Shown: positions 30,319 to 40,184, counted from the first letter of the stretch. The stretch: DNA of 64,000 nt from Candidatus Methylopumilus universalis (GCA_945883335.1 CAMCXI010000002.1:62001-126000), one strand, 5' to 3'. Notes: generated from the letters alone by a model not told the origin. Translations and numbers: made by a program.

Positions 30319-31365
30319 TTAGTAGTTGTTTATTAAATTCTTTTTTATGTGATTAAAGCCACTAAAACCATAAAGTCTAAAAAAGTTAATAGGGCCGCTA
30401 CTTCTTATGCTTTCGTCAATAAGATTGAAGTCGGGAATGGAAAGATTTCTTTTTAAGAAAATGTGCGCATAAATCTTTTTGGCGCTGTACATGTCATTCA
30501 AGTTAACTTGCTCTTCAAATAGCATTCTTCCCAATTTTGGTCCTATTTTTTCTATCAGAGTAAATAATTTTTTTGGGTTAGTAAGTTTTATTGATGTCAG
30601 ATAGAACTCTCGGTGCAGGTATTTAATTTTCTGATCTAAATCTTCATCTAAAGGACTTTCAGCAAGATTAAGTTTTGCCATGTTCCAGCCCGATTGAATT
30701 ACCGCAATGAATCGTTGATTGATGGTCACGTCGTGAATGTGTTCAACGTCGCAGTTTGGAAGGTGAAAAAATTCACACCCATGCTCTTTAAGCACTCTCC
30801 ACAATAGCCAATCGTCGGTGCAATCAAACTCACATGACTCATTAAACAATCCAGTCAATTTAAATATTTCACGCTTAAGAGAGGTGTTCCCTCCGTAAAA
30901 GAAGTCGAGCTTCATTCTCTCGTAATGTGCATTTTGTTTGAATGGATATCCAAACAAATACCCTTGATTTTCAAGCCAAGCATTGTAGATCGTTTTGTTT
31001 TTAATCCACCCTAAGCCGATACATACTGATTTAATGGATTCTTCATTGCGATGGAAATTTAAGTGCGCCCTAATAGCGGAACTACTAATCTCGAAGTCAT
31101 CTGCGCAGAGAACGACAATCTCACCGGATGCCATCCTTAGGATATGGTTCAGTTTCGTTGCCCTAGACCTACTTTTCACGCTCACCAAGGAAGCCTTAAT
31201 CAACGGATTGATGTCGAATGTTCTTTCTTCATTTAAAAGTAATTTATCGCTCACGATGAAGATCTCGCCAGGGATGTTGAGTTCTTTTAGGTTATGAAGC
31301 TGAGGCTCAACATCAGAAATTGAGAGTCGCTGGTCCGTCTGTATGATTAAAGAAAATTCAAGCAT
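30319..31365 (-). CDS. family 2 glycosyltransferase
   Basis: The 348-residue protein has a GT2 architecture: an N-terminal nucleotide-binding fold (FSLIIQTDQRLS), the metal site IVVLCADDFEIS near residues 85-96, and a C-terminal acceptor region with FDCTDDWLLWRVL, which matches the GT2 ED-type motif. The donor and acceptor cannot be inferred. It is AT-rich like its neighbour and separated from it by 127 bases without an obvious promoter. Confidence 0.78.
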   Translation of the reverse strand: MLEFSLIIQTDQRLSISDVEPQLHNLKELNIPGEIFIVSDKLLLNEERTFDINPLIKASLVSVKSRSRATKLNHILRMASGEIVVLCADDFEISSSAIRAHLNFHRNEESIKSVCIGLGWIKNKTIYNAWLENQGYLFGYPFKQNAHYERMKLDFFYGGNTSLKREIFKLTGLFNESCEFDCTDDWLLWRVLKEHGCEFFHLPNCDVEHIHDVTINQRFIAVIQSGWNMAKLNLAESPLDEDLDQKIKYLHREFYLTSIKLTNPKKLFTLIEKIGPKLGRMLFEEQVNLNDMYSAKKIYAHIFLKRNLSIPDFNLIDESIRSSGPINFFRLYGFSGFNHIKKNLINNY

Positions 31366-31479
31366 TTGTATGAAATTTATATAAGAAAGTTATATTTTAT
31401 AGAGACCGCTTAATCAATTTAAAAACCATAAAAATTAGCTGATGGCCTAGCTATAAATTAAAGAATTGTCTTCGTCAAG

Positions 31480-32220
31480 TTAACCGAAGTAAGCGCCGCA
31501 GACGGCTTTCGGGTCTCCGTCCATCTTGATGTTCCCGTGCTCAAGCCAAAGAACGCGGCTGCATACCTTCAAGATTTGCTCTGCCGAGTGGCTTGCAATG
31601 ACTAGTATGTTTGACTTGTCTGCAAGGTGCTGCATGCGCTCTTCGGCCTTGCCCTTGAAATTTTCATCGCCAACGGATAGCCATTCGTCCATCAGTAAAA
31701 TTTCTGGCTCGATGGTGGTCGAGATAGCAAAAGCTAATCTTAACTGCATGCCGGATGAGTAGGTCCTGAGTGGCATGTCAATGAACTCACCTAATTCGGT
31801 AAAATCAATTATCTCATCCGTGCGCTCCCTGATCTGATCCCTTGTCAGCCCAAGGAGGCTCCCGCGTATGAGAATATTCTCGCGACCAGTAAATTCAGGA
31901 TTAATCCCCAAGGATATATCAATGAGGGAGGTAGTTTTTCCTTCGATAAGAATGCTGCCTCGCTGGGGGGTGTACACACCGGAGAGGGCTCTGAGTAGGG
32001 TTGACTTACCGGATCCGTTGTGACCGATGAGGCCCACTCGTTCACCATTTTTAAAAAAAAAGTTAATGTCATCGAGCGCTCTAATTTCGGCGACCCCCTT
32101 GGCATCAAGACCTAACTTTCCTCCAGTAGATATGCTTAATACCTTATTTTTTAAGGAGCGTGATCCCGCATTAAAGATAGGAAAGGCGACACTCACTGCT
32201 TTAAATTCGATATGCGCCAT
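31480..32220 (-). CDS. wzt: polysaccharide ABC exporter, ATP-binding subunit (Wzt/KpsT type)
   Basis: This ATPase powers export of a lipid-linked polysaccharide across the inner membrane with Wzm. The 246-residue protein has Walker A GHNGSGKST at residues 66-74, the signature TYSSGMQLRL, and Walker B EILLMDEWLSVGD. It lacks the extra C-terminal carbohydrate-binding domain of long Wzt proteins such as that of E. coli O9a, so it should not select chains by their end group. It lies three bases downstream of the permease gene and is co-transcribed with it. Confidence 0.9.
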   Translation of the reverse strand: MAHIEFKAVSVAFPIFNAGSRSLKNKVLSISTGGKLGLDAKGVAEIRALDDINFFFKNGERVGLIGHNGSGKSTLLRALSGVYTPQRGSILIEGKTTSLIDISLGINPEFTGRENILIRGSLLGLTRDQIRERTDEIIDFTELGEFIDMPLRTYSSGMQLRLAFAISTTIEPEILLMDEWLSVGDENFKGKAEERMQHLADKSNILVIASHSAEQILKVCSRVLWLEHGNIKMDGDPKAVCGAYFG

Positions 32221-32223
32221 AGC

Positions 32224-33024
32224 TTAGACCCAGTATGCAATCTTGTGTTTATATTGCCGATAAAATTGGATGGCAACCATCCAGCCTATGGCTGCCATGA
32301 GAGTTGTAACTGTGTAGCTCAACGAAGAGGGCAACTCACCCAGAAGGGGTGCCCTCACAATGTCGATGAGGTGGTAGAGCGGGTTGCTTTCAATCATGAG
32401 CTTCCCGGCATCACCCGTTAGCGTTTGTCGCATCCACATGACAGGTGTCAAGTAGAAGGTGACCTGAATAATACTTTGGATAATCTGAGGCATATCACGG
32501 TATCGCGCGCACAAAGTTGCTAAGATTAGCGCCATCCACATGAGGTTAATCAAGAGAATTATAAGGCCGGGGACTACAAGCAGAGCCTCGATGTGAAAGT
32601 TTCGCCCTACCGCCCAAAGGATAAAGGGGAGTATCACGATGTTGTGTGACAGGATTAAAAGATTACGCCACAAAAGGCGCAGGATAAAAGTAAAGTAAGG
32701 AAGCGGTAATTGCTTAATCATTGCCTCTGAGTCAATGAATGTCATGCAACCTTCGCTTAATACCGTAGAGATGAACCCCCAAAGGATGATGCCTGCGGCG
32801 AGGTAGGGAAAAAAATCATGTAGCGGTGTGTTGAAGATACGACCAAATACGAGGCCCATCGCCCCGATCATTACTGACATGTTGATGGTGAGCCACATGG
32901 CGCCTAATGAGGACCGCTTATAACGCTGTTTGATGTCTTGGGTGCCTAGTATGTATGCCAAACTTAAGTTTTGCCGGTTGATTAGGATGTCTTGTAGTAG
33001 CGTTTGTGTAAATTTTTCCCGCAT
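32224..33024 (-). CDS. wzm: polysaccharide ABC exporter, permease (Wzm type)
   Basis: This is the ABC-2-type membrane subunit that moves undecaprenyl-linked polysaccharide. With the ATG at 33024 it has 266 residues and six hydrophobic helices. It shows the family block KQRYKRSSLGAMWLTINMSVMIGAMGLVF and the RYRDMPQIIQSIIQVTFYLTPVMW segment. A TTG at 33045 would add seven residues. wzt follows directly. A flippase and a WbaP-type enzyme in the same island belong to a different export route. Confidence 0.88.
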   Translation of the reverse strand: MREKFTQTLLQDILINRQNLSLAYILGTQDIKQRYKRSSLGAMWLTINMSVMIGAMGLVFGRIFNTPLHDFFPYLAAGIILWGFISTVLSEGCMTFIDSEAMIKQLPLPYFTFILRLLWRNLLILSHNIVILPFILWAVGRNFHIEALLVVPGLIILLINLMWMALILATLCARYRDMPQIIQSIIQVTFYLTPVMWMRQTLTGDAGKLMIESNPLYHLIDIVRAPLLGELPSSLSYTVTTLMAAIGWMVAIQFYRQYKHKIAYWV

Positions 33025-33138
33025 AAAATTTAGTTTTGCATCCAATCTAGTTTGAGGACTTTCATGTACTTAAGTATCTCGTTATTGATATACTGTCTTA
33101 ATTATCAAGACAAAAAACTTAGTTAAAGTTATTAACTC

Positions 33139-34221
33139 ATGATACCAATCATTCATAAATTTTTATACAGCCTGATACAAAGATTAATTAGCACTCCTTT
33201 TTTCATTATTCATTTTGTTAACCCATTATTTCATCTCAGAAGTCTTCGTTTTAAAGTAGCTCATTACAAGGAGTCCGCCTCACCTTACCTCGCGATCTTC
33301 GTGATCTACCAAGAGGGTAGTCTGCCGTTTTACGTAAAGAACATGATTGAGGCTCTCACGGCTAATCAAGTGAAGGTGGTGGTAGTGGCTAACGGAGAGG
33401 TGAGCGCGGACACCAAGAGTTACCTCGAGTCGACTTGCCATGTGGTGATCTTCAGGAAAAACATTGGCCGAGACTTCGGTGCCTACAAGGATGCTCTTTC
33501 CTCGGTTGATTTGGATAGTTATAAAAAAATATTTTTGATTAACGACTCGGTTTTTTATTTTAAAAGAAATCTGAAGGAGTTGATTGCTAGTGTTCTTAAA
33601 AGTCAACACCATTGGACCGCACTTTACGATAACTACAACGTCAGCTACCATGCGCAATCTTTTTTTCTATGTTTTGGCGATGATGTCTTAAGATCCAAGA
33701 CTTTTAAAGACTTTTGGGCGTCCTATCAGCCATTTGGTGTAAGGCATTACGTCATTAAACATGGCGAGCTTGCTCTCACATCCTCGCTCATCAAGGCCGG
33801 CTTTTATAACCATACATTGAATAATAAATTCGACCTAAGGCTGCGCCTAAATGCCCTGAATCTAAAAGAAATAAGCGAACTTAAGAAGTTCTTGACGCAT
33901 GATTTTTATAGTCTTTACCCACGTGTGCTTGATATGGACGCTCCTCAATTTATGCTATTTCTCACATACCTGTGCGAGAGAATCGCGTCACCGGTTCATT
34001 TCCTTTATCCGATGTTTAGCTTGCTCAACCAGTCACCTATCTTTAAGCGCGACCTCATCAAGAGACATAAAACTACGTTAGACGAATTTTACTCACTCCT
34101 TACAGAAATGAAGCTTGATGGATCAGAAGTAGAAGACGCAATGAATGAGTTTCATGCGCAGTCTAAGTCCCTACCAAAAAGCTTACTTGCTAAAGTTAAC
34201 TTTAGGTTCGACATTATTTAA
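33139..34221 (+). CDS. rhamnan synthesis protein F-like (RgpF family)
   Basis: The 360-residue protein carries the RgpF signature: YLAIFVIYQEGSLPFYVKNM, VVVVANGEV, then NIGRDFGAYKDAL and FLINDSVFYF. RgpF family members act in assembly of rhamnose-glucose polymers. The rfbBDAC operon in the same island supplies the rhamnose donor, so a rhamnan-type step is likely. It starts a plus-strand group divergent from wzm. The next gene starts four bases after its stop. Confidence 0.82.
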   Translation: MIPIIHKFLYSLIQRLISTPFFIIHFVNPLFHLRSLRFKVAHYKESASPYLAIFVIYQEGSLPFYVKNMIEALTANQVKVVVVANGEVSADTKSYLESTCHVVIFRKNIGRDFGAYKDALSSVDLDSYKKIFLINDSVFYFKRNLKELIASVLKSQHHWTALYDNYNVSYHAQSFFLCFGDDVLRSKTFKDFWASYQPFGVRHYVIKHGELALTSSLIKAGFYNHTLNNKFDLRLRLNALNLKEISELKKFLTHDFYSLYPRVLDMDAPQFMLFLTYLCERIASPVHFLYPMFSLLNQSPIFKRDLIKRHKTTLDEFYSLLTEMKLDGSEVEDAMNEFHAQSKSLPKSLLAKVNFRFDII

Positions 34222-34224
34222 AAT

Positions 34225-35217
34225 ATGCGTATAGGGATATGTTCTATTCAAAGAAATCGTGGGGCTTATATCAGGGAGTGGATCCTTTTCCATTACCAGT
34301 TGGGTACGCGTTATTTTTATATCGGCATTCATAAGTCCAACGACAACTCAGTCGAAATACTCAAGCAACTAACGCCACACATTAATATCAAAATATTTCA
34401 TGTCTCCGACATCACTTGCCGAGCCCCGCAGCAGGACTTTTATCAGTACACACTGGACCGCTTTCAACACGAGGTTGACTGGATGGCATTCATAGACGGA
34501 GATGAATTCTTGTTTCCCACAAAGCTTGACACCCTCCAAGATGCCCTTCAATATTTTATAGATAAAAAATATTCGGCCCTCGGTATCTACTGGAAGTGCT
34601 TTGGGAGCGGTGGGCATCTCTCGGAGCCCGATGGGTCGATATTGGATAACTTTCAGTACCGCGCGCCAGATGATTTCCTCGCTAATCGCCACATCAAGAG
34701 TGTTGTCCAGACAGCCCTAGCTCCTGGCACTATCACTTCTGGTTCGCATCTTTTTGAGACCCCCCTTGGGACCTTTGATGAGTTGGGTAGGACCATTAAA
34801 GGAGGGTTTACTGACCTTGTGCCCTCCTACGAGTTCTTAAGGATTAACCACTACGTTTGCCAGAGTCGAGAGTACTTTCTGAATGTAAAAAGGCCTCAGG
34901 GTGCCGGTGACCGTAACGTGACCAGTGAGAATCATCTCCGCTCGGAGAAATGGTGGGAGGCCCACGACAGAAATGACATCGAGTGCCATGCAATCGACCG
35001 ATTTGTCCCAAGACTGATAGAACTGGACCGCTCTTTTTCTTTGGGGTTGGTGAGTGAGGCGAGGGCCATCGACTTCCGCACGCCCATCCTAAGACGGCTC
35101 AGCTTATTTATGGAGATTATGCCCGAGTTCAAGGGGCAGAATCTATTTAGCCTCTTAAGACTTCAAGGCCTTGGCATGTCTAGACTTATAGGCCTTGGCG
35201 TTAAGAGGATAGTGTAA
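34225..35217 (+). CDS. glycosyltransferase, GT92/GT2-like
   Basis: The 330-residue protein opens with MRIGICSIQRNRGAYIREW and has HYQLGTRYFYIGIHKSNDNS and a metal site at WMAFIDGDEFLFPT. This is the arrangement of the DUF23/GT92-like and Glyco_tranf_2_4 group. The linkage formed is unknown. It is tightly coupled to the RgpF-like gene. Codon use is less AT-rich than in the 25.6-31.4 kb genes, closer to rfb and the WbaP-type gene. Confidence 0.78.
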   Translation: MRIGICSIQRNRGAYIREWILFHYQLGTRYFYIGIHKSNDNSVEILKQLTPHINIKIFHVSDITCRAPQQDFYQYTLDRFQHEVDWMAFIDGDEFLFPTKLDTLQDALQYFIDKKYSALGIYWKCFGSGGHLSEPDGSILDNFQYRAPDDFLANRHIKSVVQTALAPGTITSGSHLFETPLGTFDELGRTIKGGFTDLVPSYEFLRINHYVCQSREYFLNVKRPQGAGDRNVTSENHLRSEKWWEAHDRNDIECHAIDRFVPRLIELDRSFSLGLVSEARAIDFRTPILRRLSLFMEIMPEFKGQNLFSLLRLQGLGMSRLIGLGVKRIV

Positions 35218-35441
35218 GCTTGATCTTAAAAATTTTTATTCCCCATCTTAGCATCAGATAAATCAAGGGACTCTTGGTTTATTTTCTAATAAAATTAAAA
35301 GAAAAATACTACCCAAAGCACGCCCTTTATTTAAACACATTATAATCGACCGCTGAGGTAGTGACTGAAGCCCCAGTAGGCCAAATCGTATTGTCGGGGA
35401 TTGGATTTTTGGGTTTCACATGCTGGGTTAATTAAAATACT

Positions 35442-36392
35442 ATGAAAGTATGGGCTTCTATGGGGTCAATGTCAGTCCCAAGTGTTGCAATTCTAATGTG
35501 CACCTTCAATGGTGCCAAGTTCATTGCCGAACAGCTAGACTCGTTCGAGGCTCAGACGTACCTTAATTGGCGTCTGGTGGTTAGTGACGACGGTTCCACA
35601 GACGACACGATTGCCATCCTAAAGTCCTACCAGAGTCGTTGGCCCAGCGGCAGACTAACGATTAGGCAGGGCCCCGGGATGGGTTATGCCACAAACTTTC
35701 TTAGCCTGATCTCAGGCGCACCCTTCAACGCCGATTTTTACGCGCTCAGTGACCAAGACGACGTCTGGCTCCCCCAAAAATTGTCAGCGGCCGTCGCTTA
35801 CCTAGCAGCACAGGATGCATCCCTACCCTTGGTCTATGGCGGCAGGACCATTTACGTTGACGAGTCACTTAACGAAATTGGTCTATCAGAGCGCTTTTCC
35901 TTCAAGTGTTCGTTCAGGAATGCCCTCATGCAGAGCATCATGGGAGGCAACACCATGGTCATCAACCACAATACCAGACTCATGATTAGGCGTTCCGGCA
36001 TCACCCACGCCGTGTCCCACGACTGGTGGATCTACATCTTGGTAGAAGGTGCGGGGGGGAGGGCATACTTCGACCCAGAGCCCTACATCCTCTACCGTCA
36101 GCACCCAGGGGCACTAGTGGGGGCGAATACCGGCTTGCGCGCTATAATTATTCGTTTCAGGATGTTACTTGAAGGGAGGTTCAAGCGATGGAACGCACAG
36201 AACGCGAAAGCGCTTCTGAGTATTAGAAATATGCTCGACCACCACAACTTGGAGATCGTTGAGGAGTATCTGCGAATGCGAGACGCTAGCACCTTGACTA
36301 GACTCAGGATGATTAACGTCTGCGGCTTTTATCGACAAGGTTGGCAGGGGAGCGCAAGCCTCTTGCTTGCTGCACTGCTCAAGAAAATCTAA
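35442..36392 (+). CDS. family 2 glycosyltransferase, rhamnosyltransferase-like
   Basis: The protein has the GT2 start VAILMCTFNGAKFIAEQLDSF, the DDGSTDDT motif, YALSDQDDVWLPQK, and a late HDWWIYIL motif. These are typical of rhamnosyltransferases such as RgpB-like enzymes. It fits with dTDP-rhamnose synthesis and the RgpF-like gene nearby. The first ATG is at 35442; ATGs at 35460 and 35469 would remove 6 or 9 residues and place the conserved strand nearer the N-terminus. A TATAAT box at 35341-35346 may drive it. The 224-base gap upstream holds nothing else I can identify. Confidence 0.83.
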   Translation: MKVWASMGSMSVPSVAILMCTFNGAKFIAEQLDSFEAQTYLNWRLVVSDDGSTDDTIAILKSYQSRWPSGRLTIRQGPGMGYATNFLSLISGAPFNADFYALSDQDDVWLPQKLSAAVAYLAAQDASLPLVYGGRTIYVDESLNEIGLSERFSFKCSFRNALMQSIMGGNTMVINHNTRLMIRRSGITHAVSHDWWIYILVEGAGGRAYFDPEPYILYRQHPGALVGANTGLRAIIIRFRMLLEGRFKRWNAQNAKALLSIRNMLDHHNLEIVEEYLRMRDASTLTRLRMINVCGFYRQGWQGSASLLLAALLKKI

Positions 36393-36466
36393 TACCAATC
36401 GTTGATTAGCCGGCGAATAATACAATTTAACTACCCAATACTAAGATGGCATACATCTGATTTAAA

Positions 36467-36494
36467 TTGCTCGCTAAAGTACATTAGCGGACGT
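36467..36494 (+). repeat. lox-like site 3
   Basis: The site has left arm TTGCTCGCTAA, centre AGTACA and right arm TTAGCGGACGT. The core CGCTAA-N6-TTAGCG is a perfect inverted repeat. It lies between the convergent genes at 35442 and 36529. The left arm is identical to that of site 2 while the centres differ, as expected for related recombination sites with different identity. Confidence 0.64.
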
Positions 36495-36528
36495 TGATCA
36501 ATTAATTGAAACTTTATTTAAGTTTACT

Positions 36529-37299
36529 CTAAGGCTTTTTAATAATAAGCCCGATGGAAGTTACTTTGTACTTACCAATCAAAAGCTTTAGGTGGGTTGT
36601 CTGCTTATACGGTGGGATATCCACATGATTATCTGCAGGACCTTTGCCCTGGTTAAAACTCACTTCAATTTCGTAGCCATCTTTACGTAACTGACGAACA
36701 ATTTCTTCGATATCTTTTTTTCGAAAAAGGACGGTCTCAGTGAAGTCTACTGTTTTGCTATTTGAAGAAACATTAAACTCTGTTGTGTGCACGGCCACGC
36801 CCCCAGGTTTTAAGCATTTTATCGATTCGTATATAAATTTCTTACCATGCCCCAAACTACCTAAGTGCTCAAGGGCGCAGGATGACCACACGAAATCAAA
36901 CCTTCCAAAGAGCTCCGGCCCGATTGAGTTCATGTCGGCGAACTGGAACTCTACCAACTCCTTCAGTCGACTTGGATCGCATAGCCGCCTCAAGTTAATC
37001 GCCTCATATCCTGATGCGTGCTGACCTGTTTCTACCCACCCATTAGCCTGCGCTTGTTCCGTAAATAAATCTGTCGCTAATACTTTTGCCCCATGAGACG
37101 CGAATAGTGCCGACAAGGGCTCTTGTCCAACGGCAAATCCAAGTCCGTATTTACCATCCTGCAAGAAGCCCCGCTCCTTTAGTGCCTGAACTATGAAGCA
37201 CCACTCCCAAACTTTGCGATGAAGGTGCCCCCTTCTTTCACCAAGCTTTTCTGCTAAGTCTTGAAATGTATCCGAAAGAAGTATCTCCTGGGTACACAA
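36529..37299 (-). CDS. SAM-dependent methyltransferase
   Basis: This is a class I methyltransferase (motif I-like KYGLGFAVGQEPLSALFA, then VLATDL; later FDFVWSSCALEHLG and CLKPGGVAVHTTEF), probably modifying a glycan sugar. The open frame given starts at a TTG (37299), but the same frame continues upstream to a TAA at 37360-37362. The extra residues (LPLISCLCTQEIL) look protein-like, so the true start may be an ATT at 37356. It is convergent with the GT2 gene and has lox-like site 3 downstream. Confidence 0.78.
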   Translation of the reverse strand: MCTQEILLSDTFQDLAEKLGERRGHLHRKVWEWCFIVQALKERGFLQDGKYGLGFAVGQEPLSALFASHGAKVLATDLFTEQAQANGWVETGQHASGYEAINLRRLCDPSRLKELVEFQFADMNSIGPELFGRFDFVWSSCALEHLGSLGHGKKFIYESIKCLKPGGVAVHTTEFNVSSNSKTVDFTETVLFRKKDIEEIVRQLRKDGYEIEVSFNQGKGPADNHVDIPPYKQTTHLKLLIGKYKVTSIGLIIKKP

Positions 37300-37685
37300 G
37301 CAGGATATGAGAGGTAGGTCAGCACTTCGGCGCCTTGATTTTAGATATTTTTTAATAGATTAAATATTTTGAACATGCTTTTTTGTCCTACATATATCCT
37401 AACCTGGATATTGTGGCATAAAAAGGAAGTCAAAAGACCTTTGGGGCAGGAAGGCAAGAGCTTTGGTATGGGGTACGTAAAAAAATTTGGCTTCGACTGA
37501 ACTAATGATGTGTTATATGCAAAATATGAAGCCAGCAGTCTTTATGAAAGTTTAATTATTACTAAAGTATTTTATTAAGCATTATTAAAAGCGCTTCATC
37601 GTTTTTCTAATAGCCCGTACAATATATTTTTTATGAAATTCCATATTGCAATATATAAAAAAGAGATGCTGGGCAGGCATTTATC
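37300..37685. other. 386-base AT-rich intergenic region upstream of gmd
   Basis: No gene-like frame is visible apart from the possible N-terminal extension of the methyltransferase up to about 37356. A candidate promoter for gmd is TTGAAC (37369-37374), 18 bases, TATATC (37393-37398), which would give a leader of about 280 bases. A degenerate CTAATAGCCCGT at about 37609-37620 faintly resembles half of a lox-like site. No JUMPstart/ops element is recognised. Confidence 0.4.
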
Positions 37686-38717
37686 ATGAGCCAAAAAAAA
37701 GCAATTATTACCGGTATCACGGGGCAGGACGGTGCTTACCTTGCTTCATTTTTATTGGCAAAGAAATATAAAGTCATAGGTACTTATAGAAGAGCCAGCG
37801 CACCTAGCTTCTGGAGAATGGATTTGCTCGGTATTAAAGGCGATCCAAACCTTGAGCTGGTTGAATGTGACCTGGCCGACCCCGAAACGATTTACCGCTT
37901 GATAGAAAAGTACCAACCGGATGAGATATACAACCTAGCCGCACAAAGTCACGTGGGGGTAAGTTTTAATCAGCCAGTCGCGACAGCAGAAATCACTGGC
38001 GTAGGCCCCGTTAATATTCTCGAGGCTATTCGCCATGTCAACCCTAAAGTTCGTTTTTACCAGGCAAGCAGCTCCGAAATGTTTGGTAAGACTCAGGAGA
38101 CATCCCAATCAGAGTCAACAACATTTCACCCAAGGAACCCCTACGGCGCGGCTAAACTTTATGCGCACTTGATGACTATTAATTATCGTGAAAGCTATGA
38201 TATTTTTGCATCAAGCGGCATTCTTTTTAACCATGAGTCTCCGTTGAGGGGCCTGGAGTTTGTGACGCGCAAAATTACTGACGCAGTCGCTAAAATTAAA
38301 TTAGGAAAGTTAGATGCGCTTGAATTGGGTAACCTAGATGCACAAAGAGACTGGGGCTATGCAAAGGATTACGTGGAGGGCATGTGGCTTATGCTGCAGG
38401 CAAAAGGGCCGGGTACATATGTGCTGGCAACAGGCCGCTCAGAGTCTGTACGTTACTTTGTGAAGCAGGCATTTCAAGTGGCTGAAATCGATTTAGTGTT
38501 TGAGGGTGAAGAGGAAAAAGAGGTTGGTCGCAACAGGGAAACCAATCAGATTATTTTGAGGATAAACCCATCACTTTATAGGCCGGCAGAGGTTGATTTT
38601 TTTATGGGCGACGCATCACTCGCAAAAAAAGAATTGGGGTGGGAACCAAGAACGACCTTAGAAGAGCTCTGCGAGATGATGGTCTGTGCTGATCTGACTC
38701 TTAACTTAAACGCTTAA
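37686..38717 (+). CDS. gmd: GDP-mannose 4,6-dehydratase
   Basis: Gmd converts GDP-mannose to GDP-4-keto-6-deoxymannose, the precursor of fucose, rhamnose (D form), perosamine and colitose. The 343-residue protein starts with [17 protein letters not shown] and has [21 protein letters not shown], the catalytic [18 protein letters not shown] and the NLDAQRDWG motif. No second-step enzyme (fcl, rmd or per) is in the window, so the final sugar is unknown. It is probably co-transcribed with the transferase 20 bases downstream. Confidence 0.94.
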   Translation: MSQKKAIITGITGQDGAYLASFLLAKKYKVIGTYRRASAPSFWRMDLLGIKGDPNLELVECDLADPETIYRLIEKYQPDEIYNLAAQSHVGVSFNQPVATAEITGVGPVNILEAIRHVNPKVRFYQASSSEMFGKTQETSQSESTTFHPRNPYGAAKLYAHLMTINYRESYDIFASSGILFNHESPLRGLEFVTRKITDAVAKIKLGKLDALELGNLDAQRDWGYAKDYVEGMWLMLQAKGPGTYVLATGRSESVRYFVKQAFQVAEIDLVFEGEEEKEVGRNRETNQIILRINPSLYRPAEVDFFMGDASLAKKELGWEPRTTLEELCEMMVCADLTLNLNA

Positions 38718-38737
38718 ACCTCGAAAGAAATTTTTAT

Positions 38738-40096
38738 ATGCCTAAAATAAAATCGTTGATGCATTTTATTCTTTTTGAGAAGGTTAACTTAAAGATAAAA
38801 CTGAAGGTGCTGGCTGTGAATCTTTTTAAACCTCTCATTCACGAGAGATTATGGTTTTTAATTAAGTTTGCAGCAAAAAAACTTTCAAATATTTTAATCG
38901 CCCTACGCAACATCAAGAGTATTTTTATTTATAGGCTGCGACGCTTTCTTGTTTTCTTGCGTTTTAGTTTTTTTTCTTTATTGCCAAGAAAGCGACCGAT
39001 AGTTGATAAAAAGCATTTGGGTATCTCCCTCATCGGATGCCCGCCTATTAATGGCTTAGGGTTTACACTTCAGTCAGTATTTAATTCAGTTGGCTCGCTT
39101 ATCCCGACGTCTATTTTATACACTTTGCCAGCAGTCGATGAGAAACTAGTTTCAAGTGAAAAAAAGAAGGGGAATATTAATATTATTGTAGGTAATCCTG
39201 ACTTCTTACTTTCCGCGCTCTTTTCCCCCTATCTTTTTCAGAGGTACTCGCGTCAACTATACACAGACTACAATGTAGGTTTTTATTTTTGGGAGTTTGA
39301 GAATGCTCCCAAACATTGGGCCTCAATAAAGCAGTGGACTGACGAAGTTTGGGTGCAGTCTGACTTTATGTTGAATACATTTAAAAAAATATCATCTAAC
39401 GTGTACAAGATCCCTTTTTATCTTGACATAAAACCTAACAATAAAAAAACTCGATGCTACTTTAACCTACCCAATAATAAATTTATTTTTTTATTTACAT
39501 TTGATTTCTGGTCTAGCTACGAACGAAAAAATCCTGAGGCAGTAGTTAGAGCATTTAAAGAGGGGTTTGGTGAGCGTGAGGATGTTCACCTTTTAATTAA
39601 GACGACGCATGGGGAGGATTTGATTCCGGAGATGAATCAGTTGTTATCAGTTATTGGGGACGCGCAGAATATTGAGCTAAGAAATATTTTTATCTCTGTT
39701 GAGGACCAGCACTCATTGCTGAGCCAGTGTGATGCCTATATTTCACTGCACCGATCCGAAGGGCTTGGGTTGGGTATGGCTGAAGCCATGTACCTAGAGA
39801 AGCCTGTGATCGCAACAAACTACTCTGGCAACCTTGAGTTTATGAATAAAAAGAATAGCTGCCTCGTTGATTATTCGTTAGTTCCACTTAAGGCTAGTGT
39901 CACTTATCCAAACTCTGCAGGAGAGTTATGGGCAGAACCTGATTTCAGTCAGGCAGCTTACTTCATGAAAAAGATTAAAGATAATCCGGTATTTAGAAAT
40001 AAAATTGCTACTCAAGCGTCTTCTGATATGAAAATATACAATGCTGAGAACTTTCAATCAGCTATTCTAAGTAAAATAAATCGTATTAGTGAGTGA
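38738..40096 (+). CDS. family 4-type glycosyltransferase
   Basis: The 452-residue protein has a basic, hydrophobic N-terminal region (about residues 1-90). A GT-B fold follows with NGLGFTLQS, EVWVQSDFMLNTF, FDFWSSYERKNPEAVVRAF, and the GT4 nucleotide motif HRSEGLGLGMAEAMYLEKPVIATNYSG. The N-terminal extension may bind the membrane. The sugar is unknown; a GDP-sugar made through gmd is plausible from context. It ends 88 bases before lox-like site 4. Confidence 0.85.
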   Translation: MPKIKSLMHFILFEKVNLKIKLKVLAVNLFKPLIHERLWFLIKFAAKKLSNILIALRNIKSIFIYRLRRFLVFLRFSFFSLLPRKRPIVDKKHLGISLIGCPPINGLGFTLQSVFNSVGSLIPTSILYTLPAVDEKLVSSEKKKGNINIIVGNPDFLLSALFSPYLFQRYSRQLYTDYNVGFYFWEFENAPKHWASIKQWTDEVWVQSDFMLNTFKKISSNVYKIPFYLDIKPNNKKTRCYFNLPNNKFIFLFTFDFWSSYERKNPEAVVRAFKEGFGEREDVHLLIKTTHGEDLIPEMNQLLSVIGDAQNIELRNIFISVEDQHSLLSQCDAYISLHRSEGLGLGMAEAMYLEKPVIATNYSGNLEFMNKKNSCLVDYSLVPLKASVTYPNSAGELWAEPDFSQAAYFMKKIKDNPVFRNKIATQASSDMKIYNAENFQSAILSKINRISE

Positions 40097-40184
40097 CCTT
40101 GCCTGAGTCTTAGTGATTGCCCACCCTAAGAAGGTCTATTAACCAACTGCCAAGATTTTTTTATTAAATTAATAGGTACGTTAG

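Noticed and set aside
37300-37685. JUMPstart/ops element before the glycan genes
   Set aside because: The GGCAGGAAGGCAAGAGC stretch around 37443 looks faintly similar, but the ops octamer GGTAGCGT is absent.
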